A DNA stretch of 64,000 nt from Listeria grayi DSM 20601. Its GTDB lineage: Bacteria; Bacillota; Bacilli; Lactobacillales; Listeriaceae. Location: NCBI RefSeq assembly GCF_000148995.1, contig NZ_GL538352.1, forward strand, positions 434,001-498,000. The letters are read 5' to 3'. The notes beneath the pieces are model-generated. The model was given only the letters and a program-made list of their open reading frames with translations. It was not told the origin of the DNA and did no database searches. Positions 1 through 8,940 of the stretch are shown here, in pieces; within the stretch, counting starts at the first letter, position 1, and the number at the start of each line of letters is the position of its first letter. The position numbers and the translations under genes were made by a program.

Positions 1-1
1 A

Positions 2-1591
2 GTCGGCTATAAAAACTATCCAGACAATGTCATTCAAGAATTTATCAAGCAATCTGCTAAATCCGGTGTCGATGTTTTCCGTATTTTCGATAGCTTGAAC
101 TGGCTGAAAGGAATGGAAGTATCTATCCAATCCGTAAGAGAAGCAGGTAAAGTTGTAGAAGCAGCTATTTGTTATACAGGAGATATCGATGATGAGACCA
201 GAACGAAATTTACCATTGATTATTATAAAGATATGGCGAAAGAGTTAGTGGCACAAGGTACGCACATTTTAGGAATCAAAGATATGGCAGGGCTACTAAA
301 ACCACAAGCTGCGTATCGTCTAGTCAGTGAACTGAAAGAAACGATCGACATCCCGATCCATCTGCATACGCATGACACGAGCGGTAACGGTATTTATACG
401 TATGCGGCGGCAGTCAGTGCCGGTGTGGATATCGTCGATGTTGCTTCCAGCGCGATGAGCGGAGCGACTTCACAACCAAGTATGACAGGACTTTACTACG
501 GTCTAGTAAATGGGAACCGTCAAACGAATTTAAACGCGCAAAATTCCCAAACGATCAACCATTATTGGGAAGATGTCCGCAAGTATTACAAGGACTTCGA
601 TAACTCGCTTAATTCACCGCAAACAGAAGTATACATCCATGAAATGCCGGGCGGTCAATATACGAACTTGCATCAACAAGCAATTGCTGTCGGACTAGGC
701 GAACGCTGGGACGATGTAAAGAGCATGTATTCAGAAGTGAATCGAATGTTTGGTGACATCGTAAAAGTAACGCCTTCCTCGAAAGTAGTCGGCGATATGG
801 CTCTCTTCATGGTTCAAAATGAATTGACAGAAGAAGATGTCTACGAAAAGGGCGATACGATCGACTTCCCGGATTCTGTTATCGAGTTCTTCATGGGCGA
901 GATCGGTCAACCTTATGGTGGCTTCCCTGAAAAACTGCAAAAACTGATTTTGAAAGGTAAAAAACCACTGACAGAACGCCCAGGTGCATTGATGGAACCT
1001 GTCAACTTTGCAGAAGTGAAGACAGAATTACAAGAAAAAATCGGTTATGAACCAAGTGAAAAAGAAGTGCTTTCGTACATTCTTTATCCGAAAGTCTTCC
1101 TAGAATACCGCAAAATGATCGATACGTATGGAGATGTAACAGTTCTCGATACACCGACATTCTTTAAAGGAATGCGTTTAGGTGAGACGATTCAAGTCGA
1201 ACTTGAAAAAGGGAAGATCTTGATGATCAAACTGAATTCGATCGGTGAACCAATTGCTGACGGAACACGCGTGGTTTATTTTGAACTAAACGGTCAGCCG
1301 CGTGAGATCAATATCCAAGATTTCAACGTTCAATCGACAGTCATTTCCAGACGCAAGATCGATACCAACAATCCGGAACATATCGGTGCTACCATGACCG
1401 GTTCTGTGATCCAAGTCGTTCGTCAAAAAGGCGAGCGTGTGAAGAAAGGCGATCCATTGTTGATCACTGAAGCAATGAAAATGGAAACAACTATCCAAGC
1501 GCCATTTGATGGCGAAGTAGGAACGATCTACGTAACGGATGGCGACACCATTGATTCCGGTGACCTACTAATGGAAGTAAATCGCGTTTAA
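2..1591 (+). CDS. pycA: Pyruvate carboxylase, C-terminal part (5' truncated by window edge)
   Basis: Biotin-dependent cytoplasmic enzyme that carboxylates pyruvate to oxaloacetate to replenish the TCA cycle. The open frame enters from the left edge without a start, so the biotin carboxylase half lies outside. The 529 visible residues cover the end of the carboxyltransferase barrel (HLHTHDTSGNG metal and substrate motif), the PYC/OADA region and the C-terminal biotinyl domain. The biotin attachment motif EAMKMETT is present, with the modified lysine codon at 1478-1480. The frame is intact to the TAA at 1589-1591 and a strong hairpin follows. This is the usual Listeria neighbour of the teichoic acid region. 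Identity is secure; only the left boundary is artificial. Confidence 0.97.
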   Translation, partial: VGYKNYPDNVIQEFIKQSAKSGVDVFRIFDSLNWLKGMEVSIQSVREAGKVVEAAICYTGDIDDETRTKFTIDYYKDMAKELVAQGTHILGIKDMAGLLKPQAAYRLVSELKETIDIPIHLHTHDTSGNGIYTYAAAVSAGVDIVDVASSAMSGATSQPSMTGLYYGLVNGNRQTNLNAQNSQTINHYWEDVRKYYKDFDNSLNSPQTEVYIHEMPGGQYTNLHQQAIAVGLGERWDDVKSMYSEVNRMFGDIVKVTPSSKVVGDMALFMVQNELTEEDVYEKGDTIDFPDSVIEFFMGEIGQPYGGFPEKLQKLILKGKKPLTERPGALMEPVNFAEVKTELQEKIGYEPSEKEVLSYILYPKVFLEYRKMIDTYGDVTVLDTPTFFKGMRLGETIQVELEKGKILMIKLNSIGEPIADGTRVVYFELNGQPREINIQDFNVQSTVISRRKIDTNNPEHIGATMTGSVIQVVRQKGERVKKGDPLLITEAMKMETTIQAPFDGEVGTIYVTDGDTIDSGDLLMEVNRV

Positions 1592-1602
1592 AGAAAAAGG
1601 CT

Positions 1603-1640
1603 ATCGCAGGCAGTCCTATGCAGACTGCCTGCGATTTTTA
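1603..1640 (+). terminator. Rho-independent terminator after pycA
   Basis: A perfect 13-bp stem (ATCGCAGGCAGTC, 1603-1615, with its complement at 1623-1635) closes a 7-nt loop and is followed by a short T run. The hairpin ends only about 5 nt before the AAGGAG of the next gene. No promoter fits in between, so the lipoprotein gene may depend on readthrough or on a promoter inside pycA. Confidence 0.85.
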
Positions 1641-1652
1641 AGGAGTTAGAAA

Positions 1653-2549
1653 ATGAAATTGTTGAAAAGCTTACCTATCTTATTACTTGCCGGAATACTT
1701 GCTTCCTGCGGCATGTCTAGCACGACCGAAAAGGCTCAAACCCCTAGCTTCCATAAGGTGGTAGATGCAGAAGGGAACAAAATCCAGCTAAAGCAGAAAC
1801 CTAAAAAAATCGTTTCTTTGATACCAAGCAACACGGAGATCCTCTTTGCACTTGGTCTTGGAAAAGAAGTGAAAGGCGTTACTGCGTATGATGACTATCC
1901 TAAAGCTGCGCAAAAAATAATCAAAGTCGTTTCCACTGAAGTCGATACAGAAAAAATCATTGCCATGAAGCCAGATCTTGTACTCGGTCACGAGTCTAGC
2001 TTGAACTTTCAAAAAGATGCGTATAAACAATTGGAAGAGGCGAAGATCCCGTTATTTGTTGTAAAAGATGCACAAACTCTGCAAAGCGCAGAGAAAACAA
2101 TTGAGCAAATCGGACAATTGACAGGTACGACAGACAAAGCAAAAGCAGTTGTACAAAGGATGGAAAAACAAAAAGCGAGCTTACAAACAAAGGCGGCAAA
2201 GCAGAAAAAGCAGCCAACCGTCTGGATCGAAATCAGCAATGATCTATACACAGCAGGGGATAACACCTTCATGAACGAAATGTTGGATTTGGCTGGTGGT
2301 AAAAATATCGTTACCAAAAAAGGATACCCTAAATATAATGAAGAACAGGTCATAAAAGCAGATCCTGATGTGATCATTACGACTTATCCAAATGCCAAGC
2401 AAGAAATTGCCAAACGCAAGGCTTGGAAAAATATCCGCGCTGTCAAAGACGGCAGGATCTACTCCTTGGATGCGGATGAATTGAGTCGTCCAGGGCCACG
2501 TTTGATTGATGGTGTAGAAGAAATCTATCAAGCTATATATGCCAAATAA
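1653..2549 (+). CDS. ABC transporter substrate-binding lipoprotein (iron-siderophore/cobalamin type)
   Basis: Predicted lipid-anchored binding protein of the BtuF/FecB superfamily (periplasmic-binding-protein 2 fold), which captures a metal chelate such as heme, ferric siderophore or vitamin B12 outside the membrane. The 298-residue protein starts with a lipoprotein signal whose lipobox LASC puts the modified cysteine at residue 19. The body has the family hallmark KKIVSLIPSNTEILFALGLG near residue 50 and the closing PGPRLIDGVEEI region. The start ATG at 1653 has AAGGAG 7 nt upstream. No permease or ATPase gene is adjacent, so the transporter partners must be elsewhere. By position it matches the lipoprotein found after pycA in L. 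monocytogenes (from memory, lmo1073). The ligand cannot be told from sequence. Confidence 0.88.
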   Translation: MKLLKSLPILLLAGILASCGMSSTTEKAQTPSFHKVVDAEGNKIQLKQKPKKIVSLIPSNTEILFALGLGKEVKGVTAYDDYPKAAQKIIKVVSTEVDTEKIIAMKPDLVLGHESSLNFQKDAYKQLEEAKIPLFVVKDAQTLQSAEKTIEQIGQLTGTTDKAKAVVQRMEKQKASLQTKAAKQKKQPTVWIEISNDLYTAGDNTFMNEMLDLAGGKNIVTKKGYPKYNEEQVIKADPDVIITTYPNAKQEIAKRKAWKNIRAVKDGRIYSLDADELSRPGPRLIDGVEEIYQAIYAK

Positions 2550-2580
2550 AAAAACTTGCCATCTGGCAAGTTTTTTATTT
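2549..2580. terminator. Bidirectional terminator between lipoprotein gene and sensor kinase
   Basis: A stem of 12 bp including A/T flanks (AAAAAACTTGCC with GGCAAGTTTTTT) surrounds a 4-nt loop ATCT. It has A and T runs on both sides, so it can serve the + strand lipoprotein gene and the convergent kinase gene, whose stop codon it touches. Confidence 0.85.
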
Positions 2581-3852
2581 TTTTAGTAGTTGTAAATAGA
2601 TATCTGCCGTAAAAGTTGTTTCTTCCAGTCGGAATGCTGTATCCAGATTCTCGTAACGAGCCACGATTTTATTTGCGATCGTCAGCCCCAACCCTTTATG
2701 ACCGGCTTTACTTGTATATTTCCGTTCCATCCACTTAACAAGTGAAGAGCTTTCTCCTGCATCACGATTGTTTTTAATACTAATATGGATCTGTTCTTCT
2801 TCCATGAAGCATCGAAATAAAACGGTAGGTTTTTCTGCGAATGAAGCTGCTTCAAAAGCATTATCCAAAAAAATCTGAAGCAAGCGGATCATATCGATCG
2901 TTGGGATAGGAAGCATGGTTACTTTTGTCGGAATATGGATTTGGAAGGGGATCTGCTCCTGCTTGGACTGATTTACTTTGGCTAATAATAACCCTTGTAA
3001 AGCAGGAATCGAAAGATTGTTGATCTCATCATATTCATTTTGGCCGATTTCTTCATTATAATAATTGGTAATTTCATCCAAATATTCGAGAGCGGCTTGG
3101 TAATCTTTTTTTCGCAAATAACTCGAAGCAACTAGCATCATTCCTTTAAAGTCATGCGAGAATTCATGATTAATTTCAAAAATAAGCTGTTCTTCCTGCA
3201 ATTGTTTCGTATGGATAGCAATCTGCTGCTTTTGCCATTCAATATAGAGAAATAGTAAAAATATAGTCAGTCCCAAGCACATATAGAGTAACATTACTAA
3301 TACGCTGTATACATATAAAGTAATAAAGTTTTCATGAATGACATGAGTGAAAAAATAAAGCAGGATAAATATAAATAAATAAAAAGCACTTAACAGCGTA
3401 TAAATCTTATTCGTAAACCATGGAATCGTCATATAATCATATTTTTTATACTGCTTGCGGATAAAATGGAAAAGGAAAGTCAAACAAGTGAGTTCAATCA
3501 GTAGATAGACAATTGTCATCAGAAGTGACCAAGAAGCAAAATCAATTCCGAATACATAATAAGGGATGTCAAAAAATAAGACCCAAATGGATCCAATGGT
3601 AACCCAACTAAGCGTAAACGAAAAAACAGAGAGTAAAACACTCTTCTTCTGAATAAAAGCGACAATATAGAATGCGATCACAAGCGCAATGGTTTGAAAA
3701 CGATCCAAAAATAAGCAGCTGAAATTAGCGGCGATCAGTAAAGCAGCCGTGATAAAAGCATGACGCTTAGAAAAAGCAACTCCTTGCAATAAGAAAAATA
3801 GCGAGAAAATCAAATGCACGCTAAAAGAATAATAAAATAAGAGCAGGCTCAC
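2575..3852 (-). CDS. AgrC-like GHKL sensor histidine kinase
   Basis: Membrane sensor kinase of 425 residues. The N-terminal half (about residues 1-205) is a run of six or seven hydrophobic segments, as in peptide-sensing AgrC-type receptors. The C-terminal half holds the phosphoacceptor motif FSHDF (His233), an N-box with FLDNAFEAA around residue 330 and a G-box GHKGLGLTIANKI near residue 395. The start is GTG at 3852; its bases overlap the TGA of the upstream response regulator, so the two are translationally coupled. The partner regulator carries an in-frame stop before its DNA-binding domain (see next entry), so this kinase may have lost its output. No agrB/agrD-like genes are nearby, and the signal is unknown. 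Confidence 0.85.
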   Translation of the reverse strand: MSLLLFYYSFSVHLIFSLFFLLQGVAFSKRHAFITAALLIAANFSCLFLDRFQTIALVIAFYIVAFIQKKSVLLSVFSFTLSWVTIGSIWVLFFDIPYYVFGIDFASWSLLMTIVYLLIELTCLTFLFHFIRKQYKKYDYMTIPWFTNKIYTLLSAFYLFIFILLYFFTHVIHENFITLYVYSVLVMLLYMCLGLTIFLLFLYIEWQKQQIAIHTKQLQEEQLIFEINHEFSHDFKGMMLVASSYLRKKDYQAALEYLDEITNYYNEEIGQNEYDEINNLSIPALQGLLLAKVNQSKQEQIPFQIHIPTKVTMLPIPTIDMIRLLQIFLDNAFEAASFAEKPTVLFRCFMEEEQIHISIKNNRDAGESSSLVKWMERKYTSKAGHKGLGLTIANKIVARYENLDTAFRLEETTFTADIYLQLLKK

Positions 3853-4613
3853 TGAATCATCCCCATCTCGGATTGATAGACTTGGATTTTTTTGATTGTC
3901 CGTGGATCAGCAGATAAAGTGTCTTGATTCTTAAAAAGAATGGCTTTCCGCTGAGGGAATAGACCGCTGATGTTTTGAAGGTTGATCACATAGGACTTTA
4001 AGCCGGTAAAAAAATATTTCGAGGGAACAGCCTTCTTTACTTGAGTAAGATTCATACTGATAATATGCTCGGCATTGATTGTTTTGACGATCACATGATT
4101 GCGGTGACCAGTCATTGCCTGGATATAGTTTATTTCAGCTGCCATAAATGTCGTGATAGCGCTGCCGGAAGAAAAAGAAACGTGATCATGCTTCAGCTCT
4201 CGTTCAGAGAGTCGACTGCTCAAGCGTTTCAATGTATTTTCTAGTTCTGCTGAAACTTTTTCTTAATGATTATTTTCTTTCAGCATATAGGCAAAGGGTT
4301 TCACATGATAGTTGATCGCTTCGATTGCCTTAGAGGCATCGGCAGTAATAAAAATCAGCAGGCTCCGCTTATTTTGTTCACGAATTTTTTGGGCAATATC
4401 GATCCCATTAATAAAGGTATTCAAATCGATATCCAAAAAGAAAATATCATTATCCAAGATCTTGTTTTCATCCAGTTGGTTATAGAAAGCGGGAATATCG
4501 TTCACTGCTGTTGCCAAAAAATGGACGCCATATAATGCTGCAAATGCTCGGATCTCAGAAACAAGAAAATCACGATGTACGAAATTATCTTCTATTACAT
4601 ATACATTAGCCAT
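3849..4613 (-). pseudogene. AgrA-like LytTR response regulator split by an in-frame stop codon
   Basis: One reading frame of 254 codons encodes a CheY-like receiver (residues 1-115; acidic pocket VIEDN, phosphoacceptor Asp61 in FFLDID) and then a LytTR DNA-binding domain (about residues 145-250). A TAA at 4263-4265 interrupts it just after YMLKENNH. The frame continues past the stop without shift (EKVSAELENTLKRL), so this is a point nonsense change, not an indel. The next usable start is a TTG at 4232 without a visible ribosome site, so separate production of the DNA-binding part looks poor. The ATG at 4613 follows AAGAGG. Either a real loss of function, a base-call error, or a recoded stop. 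It is coupled to the kinase downstream. Confidence 0.8.
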
Positions 4614-4736
4614 TATTCACTACCTCTTATAAAAGTATTTTATCACACTAATAGAAGGCAGTTATTAAAAAATCTACTTTTTAAAACATTAAATGCATGA
4701 AATATAGCATGAAATGTATTGGCGAAAAAAATAGGT

Positions 4737-4764
4737 TTGTTATGATTATGCTGTAAAGTATATT
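4737..4764 (+). promoter_or_regulatory. Probable sigma-A promoter of the WxL locus
   Basis: TTGTTA at 4737-4742 and TATATT at 4759-4764 are separated by 16 bp, 20 bp before the GTG start of the DUF916 gene. It lies in the intergenic gap between divergent transcription units (4614-4783). Prediction by consensus only. Confidence 0.45.
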
Positions 4765-4783
4765 AAGTAAGAGGAGGACGAAA

Positions 4784-5800
4784 GTGAAATTTAAATGGTT
4801 ATTTCTTAGTATAGTAGTCTTTCCTGTTTTGCTTTTCTCATCATTCGATGTCAAGGCAGTAGAAAAAGAAGGCATGCCTTACTCCGTACAAGCAGTATTA
4901 CCTGAAAATCAACTCAACTCGTCTAGTACTTATTTTGATATTAAAGTAAAACCAGGACAACAACAAAATCTAACTTTAAAAGTTATAAACAATAGTACAA
5001 AACCGCTCAAAATAAAAATTACTCCTAAAACTGCCCGCACTTCCAGTCAAGGGCATATCGATTATAGCGGAAACAAACAAAACCAATTGACTACGGCGCT
5101 TCCGTATTCTGTGGAAAAATTATTAAGCAAACCGCAACTTGTCACATTGGATAAACAGCAAACAAAGCAAGTATCGTTTACGATGAAGATTCCGAAAAAT
5201 AGATTTCAAGGTGTTTTACTGGGCGGATTTACGATTGAAGAAGTGAAGCCGAACGAATCAGAAAGCGTTCAGGACGGCATTCAAATCAAAAATAAATATG
5301 CCTATAACATCGGGCTTAAAATCAGACAAGATAAGACGACACCACCGGATTTTAAGTTTGCCAAAGCAGAATTGCTGAAGTGGAATGACCGCTTTGCTAT
5401 AGGCGGGCATTTGATCAATACGACAGCTTCTATCGTATCGGATTATCGTTTATCTGGGCGCATCATTTATCAAAAAAAGAATAAAGTCGTCCATCGCTTG
5501 GAGGAACGTTCCTTTTCTATGGCACCAAATTCAACGTTTATGTTTCCGGTCAATCTGAGAGAAAGTGAACTTCCGGCTGGCAAGTACAAGTATGAAATCC
5601 AAATTCAGCAGGGAAAGAAAACATGGCAGTTGGCAACCACCTTTACCATAACAGGGAAGGATAAGCGCGCGATCGGCAGTCAGCTACCACTCGAAAATGG
5701 CGGCAATTGGATGTTATATATATTTGGAACAATAATTATTGTTTTACTTGCGGTCTCTTTCTTCATCGGCTGGCTTTATTGGCGGAGGAGAAAAAAATGA
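4784..5800 (+). CDS. WxL-locus membrane protein (DUF916/DUF3324)
   Basis: A cell-surface protein of 338 residues found with WxL proteins in Gram-positive bacteria; such proteins are thought to hold WxL partners or peptidoglycan at the surface. It has a cleavable-looking signal peptide (residues 1-24, ending FDVKA), two beta-rich extracellular parts (DUF916 about residues 30-150, DUF3324 about residues 160-290), and a C-terminal membrane helix (about 310-332) followed by the basic tail YWRRRKK. The start is GTG at 4784 with GAGGAGG upstream. Its TGA overlaps the ATG of the next gene (ATGA at 5797-5800), so the locus is an operon. In L. monocytogenes this gene position is, from memory, not occupied by a WxL locus, so it is likely accessory here. 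Confidence 0.88.
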   Translation: MKFKWLFLSIVVFPVLLFSSFDVKAVEKEGMPYSVQAVLPENQLNSSSTYFDIKVKPGQQQNLTLKVINNSTKPLKIKITPKTARTSSQGHIDYSGNKQNQLTTALPYSVEKLLSKPQLVTLDKQQTKQVSFTMKIPKNRFQGVLLGGFTIEEVKPNESESVQDGIQIKNKYAYNIGLKIRQDKTTPPDFKFAKAELLKWNDRFAIGGHLINTTASIVSDYRLSGRIIYQKKNKVVHRLEERSFSMAPNSTFMFPVNLRESELPAGKYKYEIQIQQGKKTWQLATTFTITGKDKRAIGSQLPLENGGNWMLYIFGTIIIVLLAVSFFIGWLYWRRRKK

Positions 5801-8082
5801 AAAAGTTCATGTTGCTAGGGATTCTTGTATGGATACTAGGCAGTCCGTTCGTTATGGATCGCTCTGTCGAGGCGGCGGTCGAGCCGACACCGAAGCATAT
5901 CGAAAATCTAACTGGCATTTTTGAAACGAAAGGTGCATCCAGTTCTTCCGTCAGTTCAGATGGGGGTAGTGACGATCACGCCAAGTAAAGGTAACCAGAT
6001 CGGCTCGATTTGGAGTACAGATAAGAACGTTTTGGATTTTTCAGAGGATTTTTATTTATCTACCTACCTTAACTTTGAGGATGGACGTGACAAAAGTGGT
6101 GACGGTATGGCCTTCCTTCTGCAAGCTGTTACGGCTGAACCAGTCTGGTTTACTAACGGCGCTGAATCACTGGGCTATTTGGGTAAGCAGCGGGATGATA
6201 AAACGGTTGGGATTCCAAACAGTTTAGCAATCGAATTTGATTTATTTGGCAATAAAGCAGACTTTGATGGTTGGTTTGACCGAGGGATCTCAAATGATTT
6301 TTATAACCAACATATTGCTTATCTATGGCCAGGAGACGCGAATGCTTATGAAAACTGGTCCGCTTGGTTAAACACACAGCGAGCCGTTGAGCATCATCAA
6401 ACCATTGATCAGTTGCTTACTGTTGGTAAATGGGTGAAATTAGAAATAAATTGGCAAGCTGCTGAAAAAAACTGACATATACGATCGATCAAACAACTAC
6501 GGTCGAAATTCCCTACGAAGATCTGTTTACGAATGTGTTAAGTAAAAACACAAAAGTATATTGGGGCTTTACAGGCGCGACCGGAACATACGCCACGCTG
6601 CAACAAGTAGTTTTTGAAACAGTGCCCGGTCTAATAAATATCGATTTGGATACCAAAATCACCAATTTAGATACTCATCAAGAATTAAAGCTCGGCGATA
6701 GTGTTTATGGCGGGGATTCATTAGGTGTCCGCCATATTGCAACCTACAAGAATGGGAAGCAGAATTGGGAAGATATTGACATGACGATTTCGCTGCCGTC
6801 TGACTTTGTGATCGATCAAGACTCGCTTATGTTAGTAACACATAGCAATGATCAAAAGAATGAAGTAATAAAACTGGATCCAGCATTTATCCAAGATGGA
6901 AAATTGATTATTCCAGCTGATAAACTTCCAGATTTAGGGAAAGATCCGGGTTTCGAAAATTTTATCGTTGCCTATACTGGTAAAGTCAAATCCGATTTTA
7001 CCGAGGATACGCTCAGCTGGACTGGAAGGTATAACGGAGCAAACGGTATTTTTGATCTGGATGAATTTTCACTTCACCTCGAAAAACTAGTGGCTCCAAC
7101 CATCGAGCTAGCGGATTATAAGCAGGTCGTTTTAGATACAGAAAAAGAATTCACCCTTTCTGGGAAATGGACCAATGAAAATCTTGCAGAATCCACACTG
7201 ATGTACTATCTCAATAATCAGCAAATCGGGGAGGAAAAGGCAGGAGAAACTATATTAGCAGGAGAATGGAACAAAACGATCGACGTCAACGCACTGAAAT
7301 ATGGAGAAAATGATTTTACTGCTAAGTTGATGACGGCGAAGAATACAACTGCAGAAATAAGTGCAAAAGTCCTGAAGCAAGGGGTTCCTAAGATTACCGA
7401 TTTCACTGCCACGGGAGGAAAACAGGACTATCTTATCGGTGAAACGATGGATTTTTCAGTGGATTGGCAAGATCCAGATAGTGATACGGTAACTTTCTTT
7501 TATCAGTTGGATGAAGAAGAATCACTTAAAATAGGCGCTCAATCGGGTTCATTTGCTTTTCAGGTCCCAACGGCAGATCTCTCAACAGGGAAACATCGCA
7601 TCACGATCTATGGGGAAGATGAAGCAGGCAACCGTTCGGAAACGAGAGCAGTGGAAGTAAACCTTGCTGGAACGATTCAATTCACTCAAACGCCAACTGA
7701 TTTTTTTGTCACGATCGAGGAAAGTGAAGAAAAGGAATCTTTCAAAATAGATACGATCGGCAAGATCTGTATCACCGATACAAGAGGTATTAACGGCAAC
7801 TGGCGGCTACATGCCCGGCTGGCGAATGAAGATGGGAAGAATTTCACGAATGAAAATGGGAAAGAAGCGGTCGACAGCTTTCTCACTTACAAGAAACCTA
7901 AAGGAGGTGAGGTCATAATTGATAAGCATGGCGCTGACATTTTGACAGCCGAAACAACTGGAAGAGAGGAAGTTGAGGTTGACCAATCTGGAGAAGCAGG
8001 ATTTTATATCAAACCAGCTTCCTGGATGTATAAAGGCCATTATCATTCTACGATTCAGTGGGGAATAATAGATGCACCATAA
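5797..8082 (+). pseudogene. L-type lectin and WxL-domain surface protein, two frameshifts
   Basis: A 762-codon span that reads as one secreted protein only if two single-base shifts are undone. It has a signal peptide (first 28 residues, ending VEAA), an L-type lectin-like domain (GDGMAFLLQA, IEFDLFGN and WGFTGATGTYATLQQV motifs, about residues 55-285), Ig-like/cell-surface repeats, and a C-terminal WxL-like domain with motifs NWRLHA and IQWGIIDAP. The first shift is in a G5 run at 5962-5966: removing one G joins the halves. The second is in an A7 run at 6465-6471: adding one A restores GAAAAAAAACTGACA in frame. The two shifts cancel. Both homopolymers are typical sites of sequencing error or slippage, so the gene could be intact in vivo. 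The second WxL motif is WGI, not W-x-L. Confidence 0.82.
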
Positions 8083-8105
8083 TCATAAAGCGAAGGAGAA
8101 TTTCA

Positions 8106-8768
8106 ATGTTAAAAAAAATCATTATTGGTACGACACTAGCAACAAGTTTATTAGTAGGCTTCGGGGCACAACCATTAGCTGAAACAACGAGCACTAATTC
8201 AGCAGGAACTATCCATTTGGTCGGTGACGATACAGCGCCAACCCCTGTAGATCCGAATGAAACGATCACACCTGAGGACGGAAAAGAAACGGGCAGCAAC
8301 GGCCCACTAAGTATAGACTATGTTCCGAATTTCTTATTTGGCGATGTAACGATTGGTTCCACGACAGTTACGGCTATGGATACCAACAGTAACCCCTTTG
8401 TACAAGTGAGTGACAAACGCGGGACAGGTGAGGGTTGGACTCTAAAACTAGCAGCAACTCCATTTAAAAACGAAGAAAAGGGAACACAGTTAGCGGGGAC
8501 AACTCTGACGATCGGGAGTATAAACGCACAAGCAACTGATGGGAACAATCCTTCAGCTGCACCCACTGTTCAGTCACAGGCATATGGAACAAGTGAAACA
8601 GATGGGAAAATAATCATGAAAGCAGCAAAAGATGCTGGGATGGGCACATGGAAAGGGAAATTTAAAACAGGTAACGATAATACCGTTCAGTTAACGGTCC
8701 CATCGGGAAATAAAGCTGGAGATTATACAAGCGTATTGACTTGGACATTGAGTGATGCTCCGGAATGA
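8106..8768 (+). CDS. WxL-domain surface protein
   Basis: Secreted protein of 220 residues that should attach non-covalently to peptidoglycan through its WxL domain. It has a signal peptide (about residues 1-29), a Pro/Thr/Glu-rich linker, and a WxL domain with both signature motifs: GWTLKLA near residue 125 and LTWTLSDAP at the very C-terminus. The ATG at 8106 has GAAGGAG upstream. It is the last gene of a three-gene WxL operon, 23 bp after the lectin gene, and is closed by a strong terminator. It is intact, unlike its lectin neighbour, and could work with the DUF916 protein alone. Confidence 0.9.
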   Translation: MLKKIIIGTTLATSLLVGFGAQPLAETTSTNSAGTIHLVGDDTAPTPVDPNETITPEDGKETGSNGPLSIDYVPNFLFGDVTIGSTTVTAMDTNSNPFVQVSDKRGTGEGWTLKLAATPFKNEEKGTQLAGTTLTIGSINAQATDGNNPSAAPTVQSQAYGTSETDGKIIMKAAKDAGMGTWKGKFKTGNDNTVQLTVPSGNKAGDYTSVLTWTLSDAPE

Positions 8769-8782
8769 TTTCGGTCTGCCGA

Positions 8783-8819
8783 ATAAACCATCCCTATGAA
8801 CGGATGGTTTATTTTTTTG
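8783..8819 (+). terminator. Terminator after WxL operon
   Basis: An 11-bp perfect stem (ATAAACCATCC at 8783-8793 with GGATGGTTTAT at 8802-8812), an 8-nt loop and seven T residues form a canonical intrinsic terminator that separates the WxL operon from the autolysin gene. Confidence 0.88.
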
Positions 8820-8877
8820 TTTTGTCAATTTTTTGACTTATTTTCATGATTCCTTAGCCCCGTTTTTTTAAATAATG

Positions 8878-8906
8878 TTGCTATGTTGGTTTCACAATGA
8901 TAGAAT
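8878..8906 (+). promoter_or_regulatory. Probable promoter of the GW autolysin
   Basis: TTGCTA at 8878-8883 and TAGAAT at 8901-8906 are separated by exactly 17 bp, giving a predicted transcript start near 8913 and a short leader before AAAAAAGGAG and the ATG at 8941. Its downstream position excludes the upstream in-frame starts of this open frame. Confidence 0.55.
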
Positions 8907-8940
8907 CACAAGTAGATGCTATAAAAAAGGAGTTTGGTTA

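Noticed and set aside
3849-4232. The DNA-binding part of the response regulator as a separate LytTR gene.
   Set aside because: It would begin at a TTG with no ribosome site, in the same frame as the receiver, directly after one stop codon; a split single gene explains it better.
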